21,472 nucleotides of DNA from a virus, in the IMG/VR virus record IMGVR_UViG_3300045940_000057, positions 1 to 21,472 of that record. One strand, written 5' to 3'. Shown piece after piece: positions 13,292 to 20,845 of the stretch; the stretch's first letter is position 1, and each line of letters starts with the position of its first letter. The notes under the pieces are model-generated. The model was not told the origin of the DNA and did no database searches. It saw only the letters and a program-made list of their open reading frames with translations. The position numbers and the translations under genes were made by a program.

Positions 13292-15190
13292 ATGCCAGTC
13301 GTTTTCCCTTTTGACCCGGACTGGTCGCCGGGACTGCGCGAGCGCGGGGAATGGCTGACCGACGTCATGCCGGCCCGGGACGGGTTCGAGCAGCGCGTCA
13401 AGGTCCGGCAATCTCCGCGGCTGCGCCTCTCCTGGCGTACGATGGCGCTCGACGCCCGGGAACACGCGTTGCTCCACGCGCTGCTGTATGGCGTCCGGAC
13501 GAACGAGTTCATCGTCCCGATGTGGCAGGACAAGCAGCCGCTCACAGCGTCCGCCAATTCCGGAACCTCGACGCTCACCGTGGCGACCGAGTTCCGGCGG
13601 TTCGTCGCCGGCGGGCAGGCCCTCGTGTGGCGCGATCCCTACACGTTCGAGCTGGTGACGATCGACTCGTTCAACGCGACAACGATCACGATCGACGGGA
13701 CGCTCGCGAGTACCTGGGCGGGCGACGGTCAGAACTGGGTGATCCCGGTCCGACCGGGGATTCTCGATCCGGCGGCGATGCAGATCGTCGGGCCCGCGGC
13801 GGGCATTGTGGAGGTGTCGTTCCTTTGTGAAAGTGTTCCACAAGGAACAGAAACCGCGGACCTACTTGAGCTGGAGCCGAGCCGGAACGGCGACGTAAAC
13901 GCGTCGTTTGAACCTCGCGCCTCGAGGTTGGATTCCCTCTCTGGCGCGATCGCCACGGTCGCGCGCAGTCAGGCTCCTGCCGTCACCTGGAATCCGTTTG
14001 TCTGGATTTGCGACGGACGCGACGAGGCGGCGGAAATGCTGGAGTTCCTCTCCGCCCGGTCCGGCCGTCTCGTCCCGTGTTTCGTCCCCACCTGGCAGCG
14101 CGATCTCGTTCTGACTGAGCCGATCGCCGCGGACGCGACGGAGATCCGGATCCGGAAGTCCGGTTACACCGAATTTCTGTTCGATCGCGTGGGCCGCCAC
14201 AAGCTGGCGCTCCTGCTGTTCAACGGGCAGAAAGCCTATGTCAGCGTGACCGCGGCCGAGGTCGACGGCGACGAAGAGGTCCTGACGCTGGCAGAAGCGC
14301 CGGGGATCGCGGTTCCGGTCAATTCGATGGTGTCCTTCCACCGTTACGTGAGGCTGTCGACCGACGAGCCGGAACTGATCTGGCACACGACGGACGTCGC
14401 CGAGGCGGCGCTGGACTTCACGGAGCTCCTGCTCCCGCCGCTCTCGATCACGACGGCCTGCCCGGTGGGAGAGGTTCCCTACGGTGAAGCGTGGACGCTT
14501 CAGCTCCAGACCTCCGGCGGCGCGGGCGATCTCGAATGGACCATCGATGGGCCGGTGGGCATGACGATCTCCGAGACCGGAGAGATCGAGTTCGACGCCT
14601 ACGCGGATTTCGAATTCACGGCAACCGTGACGGACTCCGCCGGCCAGCAGGCCACGCTGACGTGTTCGGTCCAGGTGGCGTGGGCGATGCCTACGGCGCA
14701 CACGCTCAACCCGGCGCCGAACGATCCGCCCGAGTCCGCCGGCGTCCGCGGATCGATCGACGATCCGGAGTTCGCCTACGACAGCGACGAAGACAGCGCG
14801 ATGGTGATGGAGCTGAGCGGCGGTACCGGAACCTCCGTCTTTGCGACGTCACACTTCCACGGAATTCCCGATCCGCCGCCAGGGTTCACACAGGCGGTGT
14901 TTAAGGTGCGCTGGCGCTATGACCCCGGCGGCCAGGTGAACGGCGCCACGGCGAAGATCGGGGCCTTCGACGGCATCGCTCCGAACTTCGCCTCGAACGG
15001 ATTTGAAATCCTGTTTGTGGCCGGGAGTGACCTGGACTGGCAGGTGACGAGTTCTTTGCCCATGTCGGCAGCCGAATACAGCGCCATGGTGAGCCAGACG
15101 ATCCGCGTCGCCCACTATCACGTCTCCGGTGAGTTCGCGAACCCGAAGCCGAGACTCTTTATCGGCAAGCTTGGAGTGGTCTTTACCTGA
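13292..15190 (+). CDS. Distal tail/tip protein with duplicated core, Ig-like domain and C-terminal accessory domain
   Basis: 632 residues, right after the tape measure, the position of lambda M / distal tail genes. Residues ~50-180 and ~232-370 appear to be two related halves, each with a helix (ALDAREHALLHALL; RDEAAEMLEFLSA), an 'FIVPMWQ' or 'CFVPTWQ' strand and a following beta unit. The 'ARSGRLVPCFVPTWQRDL' segment is of a kind common in phage tail proteins. Residues ~388-463 are a He_PIG/Ig-like domain (GEVPYGEAWTLQLQTSGG ... TVTDSAGQQATLTCSV). Residues ~466-632 form an extra beta-rich domain of unknown type, perhaps carbohydrate binding. Start ATG lies 3 bases after the tape measure stop; the stop overlaps the next ATG (TGATG). 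Confidence 0.72.
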   Translation: MPVVFPFDPDWSPGLRERGEWLTDVMPARDGFEQRVKVRQSPRLRLSWRTMALDAREHALLHALLYGVRTNEFIVPMWQDKQPLTASANSGTSTLTVATEFRRFVAGGQALVWRDPYTFELVTIDSFNATTITIDGTLASTWAGDGQNWVIPVRPGILDPAAMQIVGPAAGIVEVSFLCESVPQGTETADLLELEPSRNGDVNASFEPRASRLDSLSGAIATVARSQAPAVTWNPFVWICDGRDEAAEMLEFLSARSGRLVPCFVPTWQRDLVLTEPIAADATEIRIRKSGYTEFLFDRVGRHKLALLLFNGQKAYVSVTAAEVDGDEEVLTLAEAPGIAVPVNSMVSFHRYVRLSTDEPELIWHTTDVAEAALDFTELLLPPLSITTACPVGEVPYGEAWTLQLQTSGGAGDLEWTIDGPVGMTISETGEIEFDAYADFEFTATVTDSAGQQATLTCSVQVAWAMPTAHTLNPAPNDPPESAGVRGSIDDPEFAYDSDEDSAMVMELSGGTGTSVFATSHFHGIPDPPPGFTQAVFKVRWRYDPGGQVNGATAKIGAFDGIAPNFASNGFEILFVAGSDLDWQVTSSLPMSAAEYSAMVSQTIRVAHYHVSGEFANPKPRLFIGKLGVVFT

Positions 15191-15984
15191 TGAGCTACGT
15201 CGACCAGGAATTGAGCACGTTCGAAGGGAAGCCGGTCGAGCTGTATCACTTCGAGACCGCCGACGAGGAATGGTTTCTCACGAGCGCGGACGCGACGATC
15301 ACCGACGATGGGAACGACTACGAGCCGATCGCGCTGATCCGCTCCAGCATTGGCCAGAATTCCGAGTTAGGCGGCGGATCGATGGAGATTGAAATCCCGT
15401 CGAGCCATCCAATCGCCGAGCGATTCAAACCCTACGCGCCATCGACGCCCATGTCGCTCACCATCTACCGGAAACACGTGGGCGTTGATGATCGCGTGAC
15501 GGCCGCGGTGGGGCGGATCGTGGCCGCCTCGTATGGCGATAAATGCACACTGAGATTTGAGCCCGACTCCGGGCTGCTGAAAAAGCGCCTCCCTCCTCAA
15601 AAGTTTCAGCGCCCCTGCTCGCGGATTCTCTACGACGTCGGATGCGGGATGAACCCGGAAGACTTCAAGATCGTGGCCACGGTGACGGCGATCTCAAACG
15701 GCGGGGCGACTCTCGTCGCAGCAGAATTCGACAGCGAAGACGATCAATGGCTGCGCAACGGATACGTGAAGATCGGGGAGCAGCGCCGCATGGTGGTCGA
15801 TCATCAGGGCGACACGGTGATCGTGCTCGCACCGTTCATCGATATCGAAGCCCCGGTCGCAGCCAACGCGTTCGCCGGATGCAATCGCTCTTACTCCGAG
15901 TGCGTGAACAAATTCGACAACCTTAAACGGTTCCTCGGGTTCCCCTGGACGCCCGCGAGGAATCCTTTCGACGGGCTGGGATAG
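15190..15984 (+). CDS. Tail tip protein, phage BR0599 / gpL-like family
   Basis: 264 residues. N-terminal beta domain (YHFETADEEWFLTSADATIT, then YEPIALIRSSIG) and a C-terminal domain ending CNRSYSECVNKFDNLKRFLG, then FPWTPARNPFDG, the signature I know from BR0599/DUF2163-type tail proteins. Four cysteines, Cys143, Cys152, Cys231 and Cys238, are placed like the four in the C-terminal domain of lambda gpL, which ligate a [4Fe-4S] cluster; Cys119 is a fifth. The protein probably caps the tail tip between the distal tail protein and the gpJ-like protein. Start overlaps the previous stop (TGATG); 2 bases separate it from the next gene. A lambda K-like NlpC/P60 gene, usual downstream, is absent. 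Confidence 0.85.
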   Translation: MSYVDQELSTFEGKPVELYHFETADEEWFLTSADATITDDGNDYEPIALIRSSIGQNSELGGGSMEIEIPSSHPIAERFKPYAPSTPMSLTIYRKHVGVDDRVTAAVGRIVAASYGDKCTLRFEPDSGLLKKRLPPQKFQRPCSRILYDVGCGMNPEDFKIVATVTAISNGGATLVAAEFDSEDDQWLRNGYVKIGEQRRMVVDHQGDTVIVLAPFIDIEAPVAANAFAGCNRSYSECVNKFDNLKRFLGFPWTPARNPFDGLG

Positions 15985-15986
15985 CC

Positions 15987-18455
15987 ATGTTTGGTCTTGC
16001 GATCCTCCTCATCGTCAATATCGGGCTGTCGGCTATCTCGGCAATCCTCAAGAACCGCACGGCGAAGAAGGAGGACTTCAAGGGCCCCACCGCTGAGGAG
16101 GGCCGGTCGATCCCGGTGATCTTCGGAACGGTGAAGGTGCAACCTCAGGTCAACTGGTGGGGCGATGTCAGCGTCGACGGAAACAAGTATTACGCTGGGA
16201 TGTGGTTCACGCTTTGCCACGGCCAGATCGACTCACTTGTCGCGATTAAGGCGGCTGAAACCAAAGACGTTCCTTTCACCGCCGCCGCGCCGACAATGGG
16301 CCCGGACGGCGAGGACTTCATACAAATCGAGATCGACGAAGAGGAACTGTTTGGCGGCGAGGATCACGAGGGCGGCCTGAAGGGCTTTATCGACCTCTAC
16401 CGCGGCGGCCAGGGCCACGAGCCCAATGAATACCTAGCCAGCGCCGACGCGCTCGGCGTGACTCCCCCGTCGTATCGTGGGATCTGCCATGCTGTTCTTG
16501 CGGCGCCTGGCGGTTTCTACTTCGGGACGACGCCCTACATCAAGCCGCTTTCGTTCGTGCTGCGCCGGCTGCCCGATCCGTTCAGTGAGCCGACGCTCAA
16601 GGATATCGATGGGAATGCAAACCCGGCGTTCATCATCGCGGAGATTCTGACAAACAAGGTGTGGGGCCTCGGGATCGCGATCGAGCGTCTCGACGAGGCG
16701 AACTTCGTGGAGCAGGCGCAAACGCTGTTTGACGAGGGTTTCGGGCTGAGCGTCCAGCTTGAGAACGACGTCCAGGCGGATGACCTGATCACGAACATTC
16801 TCCGGCATATCGACGCCGCGATTTATGTCGATCCTTCGACGAGCCTCTGGACGCTGCAGCTGATCCGGGCGGATTACGACTCCGAGGACCTCCCGCTCTT
16901 CACCGACGCGGACGTGATCGACGATTCCCTGAGCTACAACCGGGGATCGTGGGAAGAGACGGTCAATCACGTCACGGTGACGTTCACCGGGGAGGACTTC
17001 CGGGACCGCGTCGTTCAATCCCAGGACTCGGCGAACTTCACCACGCGCGGGGAGATTTCCCCGAACGCGATCAATTTCCCGTGGATTCACGACGTCACCA
17101 CCGGGCAGCGCGTCGTCTCGCGCGAGCTGCGGGCGCATGCCCTCCCGTGGGCGAAGCTCGAAATGACGACGAACCGCCGGGCATTCCAGCTGCGCATGGG
17201 CTCACCGTTCCGGTTCAGTTCGGAAGCTGAGGGTATCCCCGAGAAGGTGTTCCGCGTGGCCACGATCGATTACGGCACGCTGGAGCGGGGCCAGATTCGC
17301 ATCACGGCCGTCGAGGATGTGTTCGGCGCCGGCTTCATCCCGTTCGTCGATCCCGGTGATTCGCTCTGGGAAGAGCCTGTGCCGCCGCCCGAGGAAGCGC
17401 GGGCGATCCTGATGGAAGCGCCCTATCAGCTGCAGCACGACGATCTGATCCGCGTGCTCGTCCACGCGTCCAGGGAGGACACGACATCGAACAAGTTTGA
17501 GGTGTGGGTCAAAGACTTTGGCGTCTCGGATTTCTACAAAACGAAGACGATCGTCGGCTTCACGCCCACGGGATTGCTGAGCGCGGATTACAGCGCGTGC
17601 ACGGACGCGCTCGACGCGACGGGGTTCACGGTGGATTTCGAAAGCGATCTTCCTTTTCTCGAAAGTTGTACGGCGACGGAGCGTGATCTCGGAAAGAATC
17701 TGCTCCTCGTCGACAACGAGATCATGGCGTGGCAGACCGTCGTGAACAACGGGAACGGGACGTTCACGTTCACGAACCTCGTCCGCGGCGTATATGACAC
17801 GGTTCCCGCGGCGCACGCGGAAGGCGCTCGCGTCTGGTTCATCAGCAAGGCGTATTTTGACGGGCCGGATGATTTCATACTGACCAACACGATCAAGAAC
17901 ACGCCCTACACGGAGGACGAGACAGTCGACGTTAAGCCGCTGCCGGTGAATCTCTCCGGGCAGGTGGTTCCAATCGGCGACGTGACGGAGGTCACGATCG
18001 AAACGGACAGCCGCGCGCAGAAGCCCTACCCGCCGGGCAACGTGAAAGTGAACGACGAGGCGTGTCCGGCCGAGATCGTCGGGGACGCCGTTCTCACCTG
18101 GGCGCATCGGACGCGGATGATGCCGGATCGCGTCGTGATCCATCAGGACGCCGTGATCGTCGTCACGCCGGAGGGAACCTACACCGTGCAGGCGATCATC
18201 GACGGGGACGTGGTCCGCGAGTGGACCGGCCTCACGGGAACGTCCCAAACGTACACGCTCGCGGAGCGCGAGGCCGACGATCCGGATTTCAGCAAGCCGA
18301 CAACGCTGCGCATCTTCCCGGTGAACGGAGGACTTGAGGGAACTGTCCGGGACAAGACGTTCGTCATGCACCATCCGGGAAGCCCGATCGTCACGGAGGG
18401 TTTCGAGTTCTCTGGATCGCTGATCGTCACGGAAGGGTTTGGGTTTGGTTTGTAA
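15987..18455 (+). CDS. Central tail tip / host specificity protein (gpJ/TipJ-like, Phage-tail_3)
   Basis: 822 residues. N-terminal hydrophobic segment (residues 2-21), then 'GRSIPVIFGTVKVQPQVNWWGDV' in two adjoining parts (~39-61), a motif shared by TipJ-like tail proteins. Residues ~210-345 (IIAEILTNKVWGLGIA ... FVEQAQTLFDEGFGLSV ... WEETVNHVTVTF) match the Phage-tail_3 region that forms the tail hub of gpJ. Residues after ~470 look like fibronectin/beta modules that carry receptor contacts. The last 24 residues hold two copies of a 12-residue unit (PIVTEGFEFSGS, LIVTEGFGFGL). Its role would be opening the tube and recognising the host. It is shorter than lambda J (1132 residues), so the long C-terminal extension is missing and the fibres downstream may take over adsorption. 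Confidence 0.85.
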   Translation: MFGLAILLIVNIGLSAISAILKNRTAKKEDFKGPTAEEGRSIPVIFGTVKVQPQVNWWGDVSVDGNKYYAGMWFTLCHGQIDSLVAIKAAETKDVPFTAAAPTMGPDGEDFIQIEIDEEELFGGEDHEGGLKGFIDLYRGGQGHEPNEYLASADALGVTPPSYRGICHAVLAAPGGFYFGTTPYIKPLSFVLRRLPDPFSEPTLKDIDGNANPAFIIAEILTNKVWGLGIAIERLDEANFVEQAQTLFDEGFGLSVQLENDVQADDLITNILRHIDAAIYVDPSTSLWTLQLIRADYDSEDLPLFTDADVIDDSLSYNRGSWEETVNHVTVTFTGEDFRDRVVQSQDSANFTTRGEISPNAINFPWIHDVTTGQRVVSRELRAHALPWAKLEMTTNRRAFQLRMGSPFRFSSEAEGIPEKVFRVATIDYGTLERGQIRITAVEDVFGAGFIPFVDPGDSLWEEPVPPPEEARAILMEAPYQLQHDDLIRVLVHASREDTTSNKFEVWVKDFGVSDFYKTKTIVGFTPTGLLSADYSACTDALDATGFTVDFESDLPFLESCTATERDLGKNLLLVDNEIMAWQTVVNNGNGTFTFTNLVRGVYDTVPAAHAEGARVWFISKAYFDGPDDFILTNTIKNTPYTEDETVDVKPLPVNLSGQVVPIGDVTEVTIETDSRAQKPYPPGNVKVNDEACPAEIVGDAVLTWAHRTRMMPDRVVIHQDAVIVVTPEGTYTVQAIIDGDVVREWTGLTGTSQTYTLAEREADDPDFSKPTTLRIFPVNGGLEGTVRDKTFVMHHPGSPIVTEGFEFSGSLIVTEGFGFGL
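18386..18455 (+). repeat. Two-copy 36-bp coding repeat at the 3' end of the gpJ-like gene
   Basis: GATCGTCACGGAGGGTTT at 18386 recurs almost unchanged at 18422 (one base inserted before the T run and codon-level drift), a period of 36 bases or 12 residues. It encodes the tandem 'IVTEGFxF' units at the C-terminus. Short Gly-rich repeats of this type are seen at the ends of phage tail proteins. Confidence 0.7.
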
Positions 18456-18478
18456 GTTCGAAAAGGAACGGAGACGCC

Positions 18479-19555
18479 ATGCTTAGATTTTGCGATAGTT
18501 TTGATGCCCACTCGACCATTGCGACGCGTTACACGGTGGTCGCTACCAGCGACGCGCCGACGATTGCGACCTCGAACGCGCGAACGGGGTCGAACTGCAT
18601 GCAGTTCGCCAACGCGAACGCGAACGCGACGTGGGTCCGTTACGCTTCCCGGAGCATTGGGGCCAACGTCGCGGAAGTGATCGTCGGGTTTGCGTTTTAC
18701 ATGACCCAGCTTCCCTGGTCGGGAGACGCCTTGCGCGGTCAGCTTGTTTCGTTCATCGACTCTGCGACAAAGCAATGCGAGGTAAGGGTCAACTCCTCCG
18801 GTCAGATCGCGGCGTACAACGCGTCCGGCACGCTCGTCGGAACGTCCGCGGAAACACTGCCACTCAATTCGACATACGTGTTCATCGAAGTCCGGGCCCT
18901 GATTCACGCCAGCGCGGGACAGATTGAAGTCAGAGTTAACGGCGCGGTCTGGCTGAACCTGACGGGCCTCGACACGCTCGCCACGGCAAACGTGTATTGC
19001 AACGTGATCACGTTCGGCAACTTCACCGGCATGGGCACGGGCACAACGCAGCCGATCCTGGGATTCCGGGTCGACGATCTCTACATCATCGACGGAGACG
19101 ACAACTCGGATGGCCTTGACGATTTTATTGGCGATCACTCGATTCGCGCGTTTCTGCCGACCGGTGACGGTGACGAACTGGACTGGGCGCGCGGCGGCGC
19201 GGACAGCGGGAGCGATTCGGGTCAGATTGACGAAACCACGGCAAACTCGGACACGGACTACCTGACGACAAGCACGCCAACCGATCAACACCTTTCCACG
19301 TATGGCGATTTGTCTGTCGGAACCATCAAGGCTGTCGTGATCACGCCGTTCGCGCGCAAGGACAACGGCGGAGCGACAACGCTTCTCGGGCTCACCAAGA
19401 GCGGCGGAACGATCTATCAAACCGCCGATTCGATGACGCTCACGACGGGCTATCAGCTGGGATTTCTGAAGTTCGTTGAAAATCCCGACACGTCGGCGCC
19501 GTGGACGATCACGGAATTCAATAATGCTCAGTTCGGATTCGAGGCGAGCGCCTAA
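18479..19555 (+). CDS. Tail fibre-type protein with LamG/concanavalin-like fold
   Basis: 358 residues. The opening MLRFCDSFDAHSTIATRY is a pattern I associate with phage proteins that begin 'FDSFDHYAT' and carry a LamG-like jelly roll. Strands such as EVIVGFAFYMTQLP, GQIEVRVNGAVWLNLTG and the 'FRVDDLYIIDGDD' segment (DDLYI..D) complete that domain at about residues 5-205. A second part follows, 'FIGDHSIRAFLPTGDGDELDW' (two pieces), then residues up to the end with 'DTDYLTTSTPTDQHL'. These proteins probably bind surface glycans. AAGGAACGGAG precedes the ATG in a 23-base gap. Stop overlaps the next start (TAATG). Confidence 0.72.
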   Translation: MLRFCDSFDAHSTIATRYTVVATSDAPTIATSNARTGSNCMQFANANANATWVRYASRSIGANVAEVIVGFAFYMTQLPWSGDALRGQLVSFIDSATKQCEVRVNSSGQIAAYNASGTLVGTSAETLPLNSTYVFIEVRALIHASAGQIEVRVNGAVWLNLTGLDTLATANVYCNVITFGNFTGMGTGTTQPILGFRVDDLYIIDGDDNSDGLDDFIGDHSIRAFLPTGDGDELDWARGGADSGSDSGQIDETTANSDTDYLTTSTPTDQHLSTYGDLSVGTIKAVVITPFARKDNGGATTLLGLTKSGGTIYQTADSMTLTTGYQLGFLKFVENPDTSAPWTITEFNNAQFGFEASA

Positions 19556-19770
19556 TGGCCGCGCGCGTCAGTCAGGGTCTCGTCGAAGCGATCACGGAGA
19601 ATCCAACCGTCCGGGTGAGTCAAAACGTGGTCGAATCCCTCACGGCGGATCCAACCGTTCGTGTGAGTCAGTGTCTCGTCGAAGTGCTGATTCCGGCGTC
19701 GGGCGGCGGTCCATTAAACGAGGGAATTCTCACGCGCTGCCGGCTGACTGAAGGAAAACTGATCGGATGA
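19555..19770 (+). CDS. Short tandem-repeat protein (RVSQ repeats), adsorption module
   Basis: 71 residues. Residues 4-48 hold three tandem 16-residue units: RVSQGLVEAITENPTV, RVSQNVVESLTADPTV and a partial RVSQCLVEVLIPAS. Each unit looks like two beta strands (RVSQxLVExL) with a Pro turn, so the protein could form an extended or beta-helical filament. I have a recollection of similar 'RVTQL.VEVL' repeat proteins beside phage fibre genes; I cannot verify it here. The tail after residue 49 is Gly-rich then basic (GGGPLNEGILTRCRLTEGKL). Overlaps the LamG-like gene (TAATG). Role unknown; attachment or capping of fibres is a reasonable guess. Confidence 0.68.
   Translation: MAARVSQGLVEAITENPTVRVSQNVVESLTADPTVRVSQCLVEVLIPASGGGPLNEGILTRCRLTEGKLIG
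19564..19700 (+). repeat. Three tandem 48-bp coding repeats
   Basis: Units begin at 19564, 19612 and 19660, an exact 48-base period; the third is incomplete. Codons differ between copies (CGC, CGG, CGT for the leading Arg) while residues are kept, so the repeat is maintained at protein level rather than by recent duplication. Confidence 0.8.
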
Positions 19771-19783
19771 CAGGAGAGATTTT

Positions 19784-20830
19784 ATGATCCCTTTCGGAAA
19801 GGTCCACCCTGGTTCAACGCTCTATGTGCCGTTTGCTTCGTTCGCCGCGGGGACAGGCGCAAACGCTGTCGTCTCTAACTTCGTCGTGGGTGATATCAAA
19901 ATCTACAAGAACGGCGGAACCACGGAGCGCGCGTCGACGACAGGGTTCACGTTGCTGGACACGGACGGAATCGATTTTGACGGACTGGTCGGCGCCAATG
20001 GATTCTCGATCGATCTTTCCAGCAACGCGACCGCCGATTTCTTCACGGCCGGGGCGTCGTACTTCGTGTTCGTGTCAACCGTCACGATCGATTCACAGAC
20101 AATCACGTTTTTGGCCGCGACATTCTCGATCGGCTATGAGGGCGCGCTGATCGATACGACGATCGCGTCGCTGTCGTCGCAGACGTCGTTCACGCTCAGC
20201 ACCGGCCCGGCCGAAGACGACGCGCTGAACGGTTGCCGGGTGATCATTCATGACATTGCGAGCGCCGTCCAGCTGGGATTGGGGCTGATCACGGATTACG
20301 TTGGAGCGAGTAAGACCGTCACGCTGGCCGCCGGCGTAACGTTCACGGCCGCGGCGGGAGACAACATTTCGATTCTGGCGCCGATCGATGTGCACAGGGT
20401 AGGTGGAACGGTTCAGACGCCCGGCGACATTCCGGCGATGCTGACGACGATCGACGATTTCGTCGATACGGAAGTGCTCGCCATCAAGGCGAAAACCGAC
20501 AACCTGCCATCCGATCCTGCGGATCAATCCCTGATCATCGCGGCGACGGACGCGATCATGACGCGCCTCGGGACCCCAGTGGGGGCGGACCTGTCCGCCG
20601 ATATCGCTGGCGTCCCGGACGCGGTCGGCGGTCGCGTGATTCCGGAGACTGTCGCAGCGGTGGGTGTCGAGCCGACACTCGATCAGGCCTTATCGTTGCT
20701 CCTGGCGCGCAAGTTTAATTTCGAAATCGACGGCGAGACGCTCCGAATCTACGCGCTTGATGGCGATACGGAGATTGCCACGTTGGACATTGGCGCGGCG
20801 CCGCACACGAGTTGTTTCAGGGCGACGTAG
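19784..20830 (+). CDS. Tail fibre / receptor-binding candidate
   Basis: 348 residues. Residues 1-118 form a domain I recognise from many phage fibre loci: MIPFGKVHPGSTLYVPFASF, then DIKIYKNGGTTERASTTGF, then LLDTDGIDFDGLVGANGFS-like and a final strand IDSQTITFLAATF. It is probably the tail-attachment end. Residues ~125-200 are another beta unit (SLSSQTSFTLSTGPAEDDAL). Residues ~205-255 are helical (DDFVDTEVLAIKAKTDNLPS), probably a trimeric coiled-coil neck. The C-terminus (LLARKFNFEIDGETLRIYAL) is a small strand-rich tip. AGGAGAG stands 6-7 bases before the ATG. It is the last + strand gene of the operon and ends 15 bases before the convergent membrane gene. Confidence 0.72.
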   Translation: MIPFGKVHPGSTLYVPFASFAAGTGANAVVSNFVVGDIKIYKNGGTTERASTTGFTLLDTDGIDFDGLVGANGFSIDLSSNATADFFTAGASYFVFVSTVTIDSQTITFLAATFSIGYEGALIDTTIASLSSQTSFTLSTGPAEDDALNGCRVIIHDIASAVQLGLGLITDYVGASKTVTLAAGVTFTAAAGDNISILAPIDVHRVGGTVQTPGDIPAMLTTIDDFVDTEVLAIKAKTDNLPSDPADQSLIIAATDAIMTRLGTPVGADLSADIAGVPDAVGGRVIPETVAAVGVEPTLDQALSLLLARKFNFEIDGETLRIYALDGDTEIATLDIGAAPHTSCFRAT

Positions 20831-20845
20831 AGGCGTGGTTGGCTC

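Noticed and set aside
12026-13843. Long minus-strand open frame (605 codons) under the tape measure and tip genes
   Set aside because: Arg-rich composition typical of antisense frames in GC-rich DNA; covers two well-supported + strand genes; no recognisable domain or ribosome site.
17202-19420. Minus-strand open frames of 390 and 413 codons under the gpJ-like and LamG-like genes
   Set aside because: Arg/His/Val-rich antisense shadows of confident + strand genes.
19564-19700. CRISPR-like array because of the regular 48-bp repeats
   Set aside because: The repeats are in frame, contiguous without spacers, and conserved in protein rather than DNA.
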